A stretch of DNA of 64,000 bases from DASUNP01 sp963728545 (GTDB lineage Bacteria; Acidobacteriota; Blastocatellia; UBA7656), in assembly GCA_963728545.1 (NCBI GenBank), contig CAVSKO010000002.1, forward strand, positions 5,208,001 through 5,272,000, read 5' to 3'. Every line of letters starts with the position of its first letter. The first letter of the stretch is position 1. The position numbers were made by a program, and so were the translations under genes. Shown in pieces: positions 7,104 to 15,634 of the stretch. The notes beneath the pieces were generated by a model. That model was given only the letters and a program-made list of their open reading frames with translations, had not been told where the DNA came from and ran no database searches.

Positions 7104-10100
7104 ATGAAAAGAGTCTATCTGCTCGCCTTCTTATTGATCGCGTGCGCGCCGCTTGCCGCGTCTGCCCGCGAAGCTCGACTGGTCCGTTATCCGCATTATC
7201 ACCAGGGCCGCATAGTCTTTACATACCTGGCCGATATTTGGACTGCGGATGAAAACGGCCAGAACGTGCGCCGCATCACCGTGCATAAAGCGCGCGACGT
7301 CTATCCGCGTTTTTCTCCTGATGGCCGGTGGATAGCCTTTTCAAGCGACCGCAACGGCAACCTCGATGTCTACATCATCCCGGCCGAAGGCGGCGCGGCC
7401 CGTCAGCTCACATTTCACTCGGCGGGTGATATGGTGCAGGGCTGGACGCCCGATTCGCGCGCCGTGCTTTTTGCCAGCAACCGCAACGACGACTTTGCGG
7501 GCAAGCTCTACACCGTGAGCACGGACGGCGGGATGGAGCGCAGCGCGGGCGCGGACATGGGCGTATTTGCGACCTATTCGCCCGACGGGCGGCGGCTCGC
7601 CATCAATCGCAAAGCGCAGGTTTACTGGCGCAAGTATTATAGGGGCTCCAATCAGAGCGATATAACTATAATGGACACGGCAGCGGGCAAGTTTACGGAC
7701 GTGACCGATTTCGACGGGATGGATTCGTGGCCGATGTGGGGCACGGACGGCCAGATATATTTTGTGAGCGACCGGGAAGATAATGGTCTTACAAACATCT
7801 GGCGGGTTTCGGAAAAGGGCGGCAAGGCCGAGCGCGTCACCTCGTTTAAGACGGGAGACGTGCGCTGGCCCGCGATGAGCGCCGACGGGCGGGTCATAGT
7901 GTTCGAGCACGATTTTCAAGTCTGGAAGCTCGACGTCGCGAGCCGAAAGACAGCGCCCGTTAAACTTGACATTTCCGCAGAGACGCAAGAGAGCCTTTCA
8001 GAAATCAGGGACTTCAATTCCCAGGCGGACGATTATGACCTGGCGCCGTCGGGCCGCCGAGTGGTCTTTTCTATACACGGCGAAATCTTTACCGCGCCCG
8101 TCGAAGAAGGCGACCTCCGCCAGATAACCGACGGCCCCGCGCGCGACCAGTCGCCGGAGTATTCGCCCGATGGTCGCTGGATCGCTTTTATATCCGACCG
8201 CAGCGGGCGCGAAGAGATTTATATCGCGTCGGCAGACGGCGCGGGCGAAGCTCAAAAGATCACAGACCTCGACGCGCTCAAATTCGGCTTCTCGTGGTCG
8301 CCCAATTCAAAAGAGATAGCCTTTGTGGCTTCCGACAACAAGCTGCGCAAATATGTGCTCGACACCAAACAGACCGCAGATCTTGCCCTGTCGCGCTACG
8401 GCAACATCAGCCAGCCTGCGTGGTCGCCCGACGGCAAATGGCTGGCTTACTCAAAGGCCGACCACACGCGCACAAACGATGTTTATCTAGTCTCTGCCGG
8501 AGGGGGTGACGAGAAGCGAGTCACGTTCGATTCTTATAGCGACGGCAATCCGCAATTCTCGCCCGATGGCCGCAAGCTCTACTTCGTGAGAAGCGAAGGC
8601 GGGTTCGGCAGCGGCCCGCCCCAATCGCAGATCTATGCCATAGCGCTTGAGCGCGAAGAGCGCGACCCGGCAGACCCCGAAGAGCGACCGGAGCCGTCTG
8701 ACGCGCAAGATCAGACGGGCGATTCAGGGCCGCGCCGCGAGGCCCGGCAGCGCAACCAGCCGCCGAAGGATGTCAATATCGATTGGGCCGGGATCAAGCG
8801 GCGTACTCGGCAAATCACTCGAATGCCGTTTGCGATCTTTAACTACCGCGTCACTCCCGACAGCCGCGCGATTGTTTTTGTGACGACCGAGCCTTCCTCG
8901 ACTCGTTCGATACCCGTGATCTATTCGATACAGGAAGACGGCAAGCGGCTGACGCGCGTCACTGCGGGAGGCGGTGGCGAAGGCGACGCGGCGGGACCGG
9001 GCGGATTCGGCGGTTTTGGCGGCGGCATCGCAGACCTCAACATCACGCGCGACGGCCGCACCCTTTTCTTCCGCGAAAGGGATTCTATTTACTCGGTGCC
9101 TATGCCTACGACCGGCGTGGCTGCGGCGATGCTTGGAACTGCGGGCGCGAGCCGCGAGGGCACGCGCCGCCGTATCAGCTTCAACGCCAAAGTGAAGATA
9201 GACCGTCCCGCCGAATGGGCGGAGATGTTTGATGATGCGTGGCGCACGATGAAGTATCGTTTTTATGATCCTCAAATGCACGGGAAGGACTGGGATGCCG
9301 CGCGCGCCAAGTACCGACCGCTGGTCGATTATGTCGGCGACCGCCAGGAGCTTTTAAACATCGTAAACGAGATGATAGGCGAGCTGAACGCTTCGCACAC
9401 AGGGGCCGCGCCTCCGCCGCAAGGCAGTGCCGGAGAAGTAGCGACAGCGCACCTTGGACTTGAGCTTGAAGCGGATGAAAAAGCCGGTCGCTACCGCGTG
9501 ACTCATGTTTACGAAGAGGGGCCTTCGGACAAGGACTGGGTGAAGGTTGCGGCGGGCAACTACCTGATAGCGATAAACGGCAAGCCGGTTCGCGCGGGCG
9601 ATAATTACTGGGACCTGTTGAACAATCGCCTCAACCGCAAGGTCGAAGTCACCTTTAACAGCAAGCCGAGCGAAGACGGCGCGTGGCGTTCGCGCATCGA
9701 GCCTGTCTCGATGGGCGCGTACAATCAATTGCGATACGAGCGGTGGGTCAGCACTCGGCGCGAGATGGTCGATAAGCTATCTGGCGGGCGCGTGGGTTAC
9801 GTTCACATACAGGCTATGAATCAGCCTTCGCTTCGCCGGTTCGAAAAAGAGTTGCGAGAGAATCGTAATAAAGAGGCGCTGGTAATCGATCAGCGGTGGA
9901 ACGGCGGCGGCAACATCGAGCAAGAGTTGCTGGCTCTGCTGGTGCAGCGCGCATATCAAGTCTGGCAGCCGCGCGGCACGGAATCGGCCCTGCGCCCGTT
10001 CGCGGGTTTCTTCGGGCCGAAGGTCGTGTTGCAGAACTGGCGCTCGGCGTCTAATGCAGAGATGTTTCCGGCAGGCTTCCGCGCGCTGGGACTTGGCAAA

Positions 10101-10367
10101 GTGATAGGCGTGCCGACGGCAGGCGCGGTGATAGGAACAGGGAGCTATTCATTGATAGACGGCTCAACCGTGCGCACGCCGGGCGTAGGCGTTTACCTTG
10201 CGGACCAGAAGCGAACCAACATGGAGAACTACGGCGTGCAGCCGGACATACTTGTAGACAACACGCCGGAAGAGACTCTTGCGGGCCGCGACCGCCAGCT
10301 TGAAGTGGCCGTGCAAGAGTTGTTGAAAGAGCTCAACCAGCGACCCCAGCAGGCTAAGAAGGATTAG
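7104..10367 (+). CDS. tricorn protease-like S41 peptidase with beta-propellers and PDZ
   Basis: This exported protein of 1087 aa has a signal peptide ending SAR. Its N-terminal two thirds carry repeated propeller blades (YPRFSPDGRWIAFSSDRNGN, YSPDGRWIAFISDRSGREEI, WSPDGKWLAYSKAD). A PDZ-like segment lies around residues 785-880, and a C-terminal S41/tail-specific protease core follows. By comparison with archaeal tricorn, the Ser-His pair is Ser764-His765 (NASHTG) and the nucleophile is Ser983 (SNAEMF). The start at 7104 has AAAGGAG upstream; an in-frame start at 7053 would add 17 residues before the signal peptide and is rejected. The likely role is degradation of oligopeptides; the downstream dipeptidase fits such a pathway. 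Confidence 0.93.
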   Translation: MKRVYLLAFLLIACAPLAASAREARLVRYPHYHQGRIVFTYLADIWTADENGQNVRRITVHKARDVYPRFSPDGRWIAFSSDRNGNLDVYIIPAEGGAARQLTFHSAGDMVQGWTPDSRAVLFASNRNDDFAGKLYTVSTDGGMERSAGADMGVFATYSPDGRRLAINRKAQVYWRKYYRGSNQSDITIMDTAAGKFTDVTDFDGMDSWPMWGTDGQIYFVSDREDNGLTNIWRVSEKGGKAERVTSFKTGDVRWPAMSADGRVIVFEHDFQVWKLDVASRKTAPVKLDISAETQESLSEIRDFNSQADDYDLAPSGRRVVFSIHGEIFTAPVEEGDLRQITDGPARDQSPEYSPDGRWIAFISDRSGREEIYIASADGAGEAQKITDLDALKFGFSWSPNSKEIAFVASDNKLRKYVLDTKQTADLALSRYGNISQPAWSPDGKWLAYSKADHTRTNDVYLVSAGGGDEKRVTFDSYSDGNPQFSPDGRKLYFVRSEGGFGSGPPQSQIYAIALEREERDPADPEERPEPSDAQDQTGDSGPRREARQRNQPPKDVNIDWAGIKRRTRQITRMPFAIFNYRVTPDSRAIVFVTTEPSSTRSIPVIYSIQEDGKRLTRVTAGGGGEGDAAGPGGFGGFGGGIADLNITRDGRTLFFRERDSIYSVPMPTTGVAAAMLGTAGASREGTRRRISFNAKVKIDRPAEWAEMFDDAWRTMKYRFYDPQMHGKDWDAARAKYRPLVDYVGDRQELLNIVNEMIGELNASHTGAAPPPQGSAGEVATAHLGLELEADEKAGRYRVTHVYEEGPSDKDWVKVAAGNYLIAINGKPVRAGDNYWDLLNNRLNRKVEVTFNSKPSEDGAWRSRIEPVSMGAYNQLRYERWVSTRREMVDKLSGGRVGYVHIQAMNQPSLRRFEKELRENRNKEALVIDQRWNGGGNIEQELLALLVQRAYQVWQPRGTESALRPFAGFFGPKVVLQNWRSASNAEMFPAGFRALGLGKVIGVPTAGAVIGTGSYSLIDGSTVRTPGVGVYLADQKRTNMENYGVQPDILVDNTPEETLAGRDRQLEVAVQELLKELNQRPQQAKKD

Positions 10368-10438
10368 CTTTAAAGATTGATCCGCTACAGCACTTTTGCC
10401 GCTACGCGGCAGGGTAGAATAGCATTTCAGGAGAAAGC

Positions 10439-11719
10439 ATGAATAAGCCTGTGCGTAAGCTTCTCTCTGTCTTTATCGTTTTAACAATGCTCGCGCTTCC
10501 CGCCGTCTCGCAGCAATCCGCGGATGACGGTAAATTGCGCGAGCGGGCGGCCCGACTTCATCGCGAGGCCATCGTCATCGATACGCATAACGACATAACC
10601 TCGCCCATCTCCGATAAAGGTTACGACCTGGGCCCGCGCGACGCGAGCGGGCAGACCCAGACCGACATTCCTCGAATGAAAGAAGGCGGCCTGGATGCGG
10701 AGTTCTTTGCCATCTACGTCTCTGGAAGGTACGCGCGTGAAGGCGGCTCGGCTCGGCGCGCTTTCCAGATGATAGACGGCGTCTACGATCAAGTGCGCCG
10801 ACACCCCGACGCGCTAGAGATGGCTTTCACCTCGGATGATATTCGCCGCATCTCAAAATCCGGCAAGATAGCAGCGTTGATGGGCATCGAAGGCGGCCAC
10901 GCCATCGAAGACAGCCTCCCGGCGCTCCGAATGTTTTATAAGCTCGGCGTCAGGTATATGACGCTTACGCACTCGAACACCAACAACTGGGCCGACTCTT
11001 CCGGCGACATAAACAACAAAGAGATCAAGCATCACAACGGGCTCACGGATTTCGGGCGCGAGGTTGTGCGCGAGATGAACCGGATTGGCATGATGGTAGA
11101 CATCTCTCACGTAGCGGATAAAACTTTCTGGGACGTGATGGCCGTAAGCCAGGCTCCCGTGATCGCCTCGCACTCTTCGGCGCGCGCGCTCACAGACATC
11201 CCGCGCAACATGACGGACGAGATGCTCGCAGCGGTCGGCAAGCGCGGCGGGGTCGTGATGATTAATTTCGGGGCGAGCTTCGTCAACACGAAATATGTGA
11301 AGCCCAGCCCCGAAGCGCAGGCTAAGATAGACGAAGCTCGCCGTATGTACGCCGGCGACCCCGACCGCATGCGCGCCGAGATTGCGAAGATCACAGGGCC
11401 GCGCCCGCGCGTGACGCTCGACATGCTCATAGACCACATAGCTCACGTAGCAAAAGTCGCGGGCATAGATCACGTAGGGATTGGCTCGGACTTTGACGGC
11501 GTGGGCGGACAACTCCCCGAAGGGATGGAAGACATATCCAAGCTTCCCGCGATCACGTTTGAATTGCTCAAGCGCGGTTTTTCTGACGCGGACGTGAAAA
11601 AGATACTGGGCGAAAACTTTCTGCGCACGATGGCCGAAGTTGAACGCGCCGCCAAAAAACTTCAGGACGCGGGCGCGCGGCCTTCCTACGCCGACATACA
11701 GCGGCCGGGTAAGAAGTAA
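10439..11719 (+). CDS. membrane dipeptidase, peptidase family M19
   Basis: This 426-aa protein has a signal peptide ending VSQQ. M19 zinc ligands are visible in order: IDTHND (His50, Asp52), the Glu in GIEGGHAIE, the His in DISHVAD, and the His in SHSSARAL, with the later GIGSDFDGVG substrate-binding Asp. The family hydrolyses dipeptides, including some with D-residues, on the outer face of the membrane or in the periplasm. It follows the tricorn gene by 71 bases on the same strand, so joint peptide turnover is plausible. CAGGAGAAAGC precedes the ATG. Confidence 0.93.
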   Translation: MNKPVRKLLSVFIVLTMLALPAVSQQSADDGKLRERAARLHREAIVIDTHNDITSPISDKGYDLGPRDASGQTQTDIPRMKEGGLDAEFFAIYVSGRYAREGGSARRAFQMIDGVYDQVRRHPDALEMAFTSDDIRRISKSGKIAALMGIEGGHAIEDSLPALRMFYKLGVRYMTLTHSNTNNWADSSGDINNKEIKHHNGLTDFGREVVREMNRIGMMVDISHVADKTFWDVMAVSQAPVIASHSSARALTDIPRNMTDEMLAAVGKRGGVVMINFGASFVNTKYVKPSPEAQAKIDEARRMYAGDPDRMRAEIAKITGPRPRVTLDMLIDHIAHVAKVAGIDHVGIGSDFDGVGGQLPEGMEDISKLPAITFELLKRGFSDADVKKILGENFLRTMAEVERAAKKLQDAGARPSYADIQRPGKK

Positions 11720-11736
11720 AAAGCTTGAAGAATGCT

Positions 11737-11765
11737 GCGCGACGGCATAAAGTGAGCAGGTAGTT
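11737..11765. repeat. 29-bp direct repeat, left copy
   Basis: It is identical over 29 bases to 12688-12716 and begins GCGCGACGGCATAAAG. The pair brackets the AT-rich HEPN module. The similarity extends a few more bases leftward with mismatches. Confidence 0.9.
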
Positions 11766-11824
11766 GGACATCTTCCAGCAAATCTAATTGGCCCCGAACC
11801 TCATTCGTCAAGCATAATATTTTC

Positions 11825-12241
11825 ATGAATCGCGCTGACCTTCAGAGGCTCACCAGACTCCGACTGAGAGAGACTAAAATATTGCTCGACAACAAATGTT
11901 ATGAAGGAGCGTATTACCTGCTGGGATACACTGTCGAGTGCGCGCTTAAGGCGTGCATCGCCAGGCAAACGAAGCGATATGATTTTCCTGACCTAAAGCG
12001 AGTTAAAGATAGCTATACGCATGACTTGAATACTCTCCTTAAATTGTCCGGCCTTGAACTGGAATATCGAAGAGAAAGTAGAGTAAATCCGAACTTTGAA
12101 GTAAATTGGTCTATTGTGAAGGATTGGTCTGAACAAACACGGTACTCAATCGGCACAACTAGAGCCAAAGCGAAAGATTTTCGATCCGCCGTAGTTAGCA
12201 GAAAGAATGGGATTTTGCCATGGTTACAGAAATGGTGGTAA
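11825..12241 (+). CDS. HEPN domain protein
   Basis: This 138-aa protein has the HEPN pattern: a first helix RLTRLRLRETKILLDNKCYE, then GAYYLLGYTVECALKACIAR (the typical small-residue helix with E-x-x-L-K), then YTHDLNTLLKLSG. The ribonuclease motif R-x4-6-H is not clearly present, so it may be a non-catalytic HEPN or one with a changed site. Codon use is A/T rich, unlike the flanking genes. Its last 22 bases overlap the next gene, as in toxin-antitoxin pairs. The pair sits between 29-bp direct repeats, which suggests transfer as a unit. Confidence 0.8.
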   Translation: MNRADLQRLTRLRLRETKILLDNKCYEGAYYLLGYTVECALKACIARQTKRYDFPDLKRVKDSYTHDLNTLLKLSGLELEYRRESRVNPNFEVNWSIVKDWSEQTRYSIGTTRAKAKDFRSAVVSRKNGILPWLQKWW

Positions 12242-12621
12242 AGGAATCGTTATCGAGCGAAATGATTTCTGCAGGAGCAGAGTTAACGCGCCGCTTAGAT
12301 CAGATGCACTTTGTCGTCTCTGCAGCACTTTGGTTCTATATTTCTGATATAAACTCCTGGCGCTTAATCATAGCTTCTCCTGAAGTAAGAATTAATGGTC
12401 CCAAAAAGGCATACAAACAAATTCAAGCTGCAATTGCCAGAATGCCAGAGAACCAGCCAAAGATTTCGTTAAAAGATATTAGTGTAGTGGATTCGCAAGA
12501 CCCACTCATTTCACTCTTACGTATGTTCGGAAGAGTCGAAGGAGTATCTGGAGTTAGAATCTCGAATAATGTCATCAATGGAGTTCCAATTGATGACGCT
12601 TACATATATCGTCTTACATAA
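12220..12621 (+). CDS. unknown partner of the HEPN protein
   Basis: This 133-aa protein begins MVTEMVVKESLSSEMISAGA and overlaps the HEPN gene by 22 bases in another frame. I do not recognise the family. The sequence looks like a mixed alpha/beta domain (LDQMHFVVSAALWFYISD, then WRLIIASPEV, then a helix AYKQIQAAIARM). It has no nucleotidyltransferase G-S-x-A-x-G motif, so it is not the usual MNT partner. The AT-rich codon use matches the HEPN gene. An antitoxin or accessory role is inferred from position only. Confidence 0.7.
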   Translation: MVTEMVVKESLSSEMISAGAELTRRLDQMHFVVSAALWFYISDINSWRLIIASPEVRINGPKKAYKQIQAAIARMPENQPKISLKDISVVDSQDPLISLLRMFGRVEGVSGVRISNNVINGVPIDDAYIYRLT

Positions 12622-12677
12622 ACCGATGTCTAAGAAATCCTTCGACAGGAAGCCGCGAATGGAGTTGCTTATAACTC

Positions 12678-12690
12678 TTGGAGTGCCGCG
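12678..12690. repeat. TTGGAGTGCCGCG repeat end
   Basis: This matches the left end of the TTTGGAGTGCGG hairpin family and runs into the right 29-bp direct repeat. No matching right end was seen nearby. Confidence 0.45.
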
Positions 12691-12716
12691 CGACGGCATA
12701 AAGTGAGCAGGTAGTT
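12688..12716. repeat. 29-bp direct repeat, right copy
   Basis: This perfect copy of 11737-11765 ends exactly one base before the ATG of the next gene and contains its AGCAGG ribosome binding site. Removing one repeat plus the 922 bases between would restore a short dipeptidase-DUF4159 gap. Confidence 0.9.
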
Positions 12717-13493
12717 ATGAAGAAGTTTGCCTGCCTCTGTTTCATATTTTTCCTGCTCCTCATATCCGTGTCCGGGCAGTCACGCCTCGGCTCGGTCCCT
12801 CACCACACTAAGGAAGCGCCGCGCGGCCCCGGCGAATTCACCTTCGTGCGGACGATTTACAACTCGTCGGACGACGGCTGGCGCAACGGCTCGTGGGCCG
12901 TAGATTTTCCGGAAGCCGACGATCACTTCATCATAGGCGTTCGCGACTGGTCGGGGACAAATCTGAATATCTCTGCCCGCCCCGAACAGCTTCCCATACT
13001 CGACGAGAACCTCTTTAACTACCCTTTGATCTACTTCGTCGAGCCGGGCTACCTTGAGTTGTCGGAAGAAGAGGCCCTGCGGCTGCGCGAATACCTTATG
13101 CGCGGCGGCTTTCTGTTTCTGGATGACTTCTGGGGCGAGTACGAATGGCAAAACGTGCAAGAGCAGATGCGCCGCGTGCTGCCCGAATTTGAGATCAAAG
13201 ACCTTCCGCGCGAGCATTCGATATTTCATTGCTACTTCGACATCAACGAGGTCGTTCAAGTCCCCGGCATAAGCTCGTGGCTTCGTCGCGGCGTGACGCA
13301 CGAAAAGGGCGGCATCGTGCCGCATTACATGGGCATACAGGATAAAAGCGGCAGGGTGATAGTCTTTATCGCCCGCAACTGTGATCTGGGCGATGCGTGG
13401 GAATGGATAGACGATCCGCGCTATCCGCTCAAGTACGGCCTTGCGGCTTACAAGGTGGGAATCAACGTGGTCATCTACGCGATGACGCATTAA
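12717..13493 (+). CDS. DUF4159 domain secreted protein
   Basis: This 258-aa protein has a signal peptide (MKKFACLCFIFFLLLISVSG) and a DUF4159 domain over most of the mature chain: FVRTIYNSSDDGWRNGSW, then YPLIYFVEPGYLELSEEEA, then YLMRGGFLFLDDFWGEYEW, and a late IARNCDLGDAWEWIDD. The glutamine-amidotransferase-like shape (a strand, a loop with GGFLFLDD) is known for this family but its activity is not. The ribosome binding site lies within the right 29-bp repeat. The 3' end overlaps the convergent JAB gene by 23 bases. Confidence 0.88.
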   Translation: MKKFACLCFIFFLLLISVSGQSRLGSVPHHTKEAPRGPGEFTFVRTIYNSSDDGWRNGSWAVDFPEADDHFIIGVRDWSGTNLNISARPEQLPILDENLFNYPLIYFVEPGYLELSEEEALRLREYLMRGGFLFLDDFWGEYEWQNVQEQMRRVLPEFEIKDLPREHSIFHCYFDINEVVQVPGISSWLRRGVTHEKGGIVPHYMGIQDKSGRVIVFIARNCDLGDAWEWIDDPRYPLKYGLAAYKVGINVVIYAMTH

Positions 13494-14034
13494 GCGTGAT
13501 TCCACTTAACATGGAATTCCACGTTAAGGCTGCTGCGGCGTAAAAGAAATTTGATGAGTTGAGCCAGTCCAGCCCGTTTTGCACTTTGCTTGTGATCTTT
13601 GCAGCCGGGTCGTAAACGTACATGCCCGATTTTGTAATAGTGATTATCGGCACCCGCAGCCGGTCGGCAAGCTGACGGTCATCCTTGCTCGGCGCGGGGT
13701 CACAGTGGTTCGGGTGTGTGTGAGCTATGGCTATTGCCGCCGGGTCCAATCTGAAGGTGAATTGCGATTGTTCGTTAGTAATCGCAAGCGTCCTTGCGAT
13801 GTAGTTGCCCGCCGTAGACCGAAAGACCAGGACTACGGCCTCTCGGTTAGATGTCCCGTTTTTTGACAGCAACCATGCCTTTTGAAATTCATCCACGACT
13901 CTCTTATCTACTCTCACCAGCTCGAAAGCGGGAGGTTTACGAACGGCTTCGGTATACTTTGCGGTCTGTGCGGCAATCGAACAGGCGAGGGTGATAGATA
14001 GCGCAATTGACCGGAAAATGTTCGTTCGCTTCAT
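13471..14034 (-). CDS. secreted JAB/MPN-like metalloprotease domain protein
   Basis: This 187-aa protein has a signal peptide (MKRTNIFRSIALSITLACSI to AAQT). The JAMM elements are in order: a Glu at the start of EAVVLVFRS, then HTHP (H-x-H-P), then SKDDRQLAD, giving the S-x-x-D/D zinc ligand. JAMM enzymes are usually cytosolic isopeptidases or tail-processing factors, so an exported one is unusual. Its substrate is unknown. The start ATG overlaps the stop of an upstream AraC-like remnant (ATGA). The last 23 bases overlap the DUF4159 gene tail to tail. Confidence 0.7.
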   Translation of the reverse strand: MKRTNIFRSIALSITLACSIAAQTAKYTEAVRKPPAFELVRVDKRVVDEFQKAWLLSKNGTSNREAVVLVFRSTAGNYIARTLAITNEQSQFTFRLDPAAIAIAHTHPNHCDPAPSKDDRQLADRLRVPIITITKSGMYVYDPAAKITSKVQNGLDWLNSSNFFYAAAALTWNSMLSGITLNASSRR

Positions 14035-14156
14035 GATGCAACTCCGCCCGTAAGGCCAGCGTACTTTCGATTGCGGGACGGATAGTAGTCCGGGGGTTCG
14101 CGGAAAGTCTTTTCAAAGTGCCTGACAAACTCTGACAAACTCTGACAGGCGTTATG
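14031..14156 (-). pseudogene. possible AraC-type HTH remnant
   Basis: The frame ending at 14031 reads CQSLSEFVRHFEKTF then PPDYYPSRNRK. This resembles the last helix of AraC DNA-binding domains (S-x-F-x-R-x-F-K, then P-x-x-Y-R). Nothing upstream in the frame continues the domain. The apparent decamer repeat at 14121-14150 falls in this coding strip. Confidence 0.35.
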
Positions 14157-14194
14157 AGCGTTGAAATAAAGCAGGTTTACGAATTTGGCCCTTA

Positions 14195-14707
14195 TCGTCC
14201 TCTCCCGACGCCAACTATGTCTATTACAACCTCTGGGACAAGAAGGGCGTGGGCGTAATCTATCGCGTCCCGGTGCTGGGAGGCGCATCAACCCGCGTCA
14301 TATTCGACGTTATGCCTTCGCTTGCGATTTCGCCTGACGGCAAGCGCATAGCTTTTGTGCGGGGATTCGCGGCAGAAAAAGCGCAGGCGCTGATGACCGC
14401 GAGCATAGATGGGACTGACGAACAATCGCTCGCCCGCCGCGCGGGGTCCGCCTGGTTTATGCAGCCCGCATGGTCGCCGGATGGAAAGATGATAGCCTGC
14501 TCTGCCGGAAGCGTCGGCGAAGAGGGAATAAGCACCATAGGCATAATCGTAATGCCTGCCGACGGCGGCGCGGAGCAAACTATAACCTCCGAGCAGTGGC
14601 TGGGCATCGGAGGCCTGGCGTGGCTCGGAGACGGCACGGGGCTGCTTATCGCCGCCACGGTCCAGGCGCGCAGCCCTTTTCAGATATGGTCCGTATCCTA
14701 TGAATGA
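14195..14707 (+). pseudogene. WD40/TolB-like propeller remnant, truncated at both ends
   Basis: In frame from 14195 the strand reads SSSPDANYVYYNLWDKKGVG, then AISPDGKRIAFVRG, then MQPAWSPDGKMIACSAG, and ends QIWSVSYE and a stop at 14705-14707. Blades of this type form the C-terminal propeller of many acidobacterial Ser/Thr protein kinases and PEGA/TolB proteins. No kinase domain precedes it: the frame closes at a TGA near 14165. The last blade stops early, just before a CACAGAG inverted repeat. This is a decayed fragment, about 170 codons of a much longer gene. Confidence 0.7.
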
Positions 14708-14715
14708 AAGAAGAT

Positions 14716-14805
14716 TCACCGCCGCAGACACAGAGAACACAGAGCGGGCGCAGAGAAAACAATCTGCTCTGCGCCCCCTTTGCGTCCTCTGTGTCTCTGC
14801 GGTGA
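14716..14805. repeat. inverted repeat, CACAGAG type
   Basis: The left arm TCACCGCCGCAGACACAGAG (14716-14735) is identical to the arm at 1903-1922. The right arm at 14787-14805 is a slightly shorter complement. The element lies between the propeller remnant and the methyltransferase gene. Confidence 0.8.
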
Positions 14806-14827
14806 GATGTCTCGAATGAAGCGGTTT

Positions 14828-15625
14828 TTATTCTTTAATAGCGATAACTCGAATTCTTCGGTAATCCGCAAACCACGTCCCGTCTCGATAAGCCTCCGCG
14901 CGCAACCGATTTTCTGTCTCCGCGATAACCTCTTCGAGCTTATCCGCAGGCAACAACTCAAGCACGTTATCGGCAAACGTCTGTAGCCAGTTTCGCAACC
15001 CCTCTTCGCCGCCCGAAAGCGCGGTCGGGCGATCAAAATGCGCCGCCGAGGTGACGCGAAACCCCTGGCTTTCCAAAAGCGTCGCGTACTCGCCGATTGA
15101 CGGGTAATAGCGAAAAGCTACTTCATCGCTCACCGCGTACCCGGCGGCCGAGGAGGCGTGATGGAGCGCCGTTTTGGTGGCTTTGAGATTTCCTTTTCCG
15201 CCGAACTCCGCCACAAAACGGCCCCCGGGTTTTAGCGCGCGCGAGATGCAGGCGGCGACCGCCGCAGGGTCTCGCATCCAGTGGATCGCCGCATTTGAAA
15301 AGACCGCGTCAAACGGCTCGTCAAAACGAAAGTCGGTCCCGTCTGCGATCTCGAATCGCAGATGGGGAAAATTCTTTCGCGCCTGCTGGATCATGGCCTG
15401 CGAATTGTCTATGCCTACGACTTCGGCCCCCGCCTCGGCGATCTTGTTGGTCAGATGCCCCGTGCCGCACCCCAGGTCGAGTATGCGCTCGCCCTGGCGA
15501 GGCACGAGAAGCTCTAAAACGTCCGTCCCGTACTGCCAGACGAACGAGTGCTTGCTGTCATAAGTCGGAGCGTCCCACTGCTTGACCGTCTCAGGCTGTG
15601 GCTCTTCTGTCGCGTCTTTACTCAT
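14828..15625 (-). CDS. class I SAM-dependent methyltransferase
   Basis: This 265-aa protein has motif I ILDLGCGTGHLTNKIA (about residues 48-63), an acidic motif II end VVGIDNSQAMI, then FDAVFSNAAIHWMRDP and LKPGGRFVAEFGG. The order and the segment NAAIHWMRDP resemble trans-aconitate methyltransferase (Tam)-like enzymes, though the substrate is not certain. It is cytoplasmic, with no signal peptide. It lies 9 bases downstream of the YceI gene on the same strand, so the two are probably co-transcribed. Confidence 0.87.
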   Translation of the reverse strand: MSKDATEEPQPETVKQWDAPTYDSKHSFVWQYGTDVLELLVPRQGERILDLGCGTGHLTNKIAEAGAEVVGIDNSQAMIQQARKNFPHLRFEIADGTDFRFDEPFDAVFSNAAIHWMRDPAAVAACISRALKPGGRFVAEFGGKGNLKATKTALHHASSAAGYAVSDEVAFRYYPSIGEYATLLESQGFRVTSAAHFDRPTALSGGEEGLRNWLQTFADNVLELLPADKLEEVIAETENRLRAEAYRDGTWFADYRRIRVIAIKE

Positions 15626-15634
15626 CCGATCTTC

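Noticed and set aside
14121..14150. Three decamer repeats (TCTGACAAAC type) as a possible operator
   Set aside because: They fall inside the coding strip of an AraC-like remnant, where a repeated Q-S-L-S-E-F-V coding pattern explains them.
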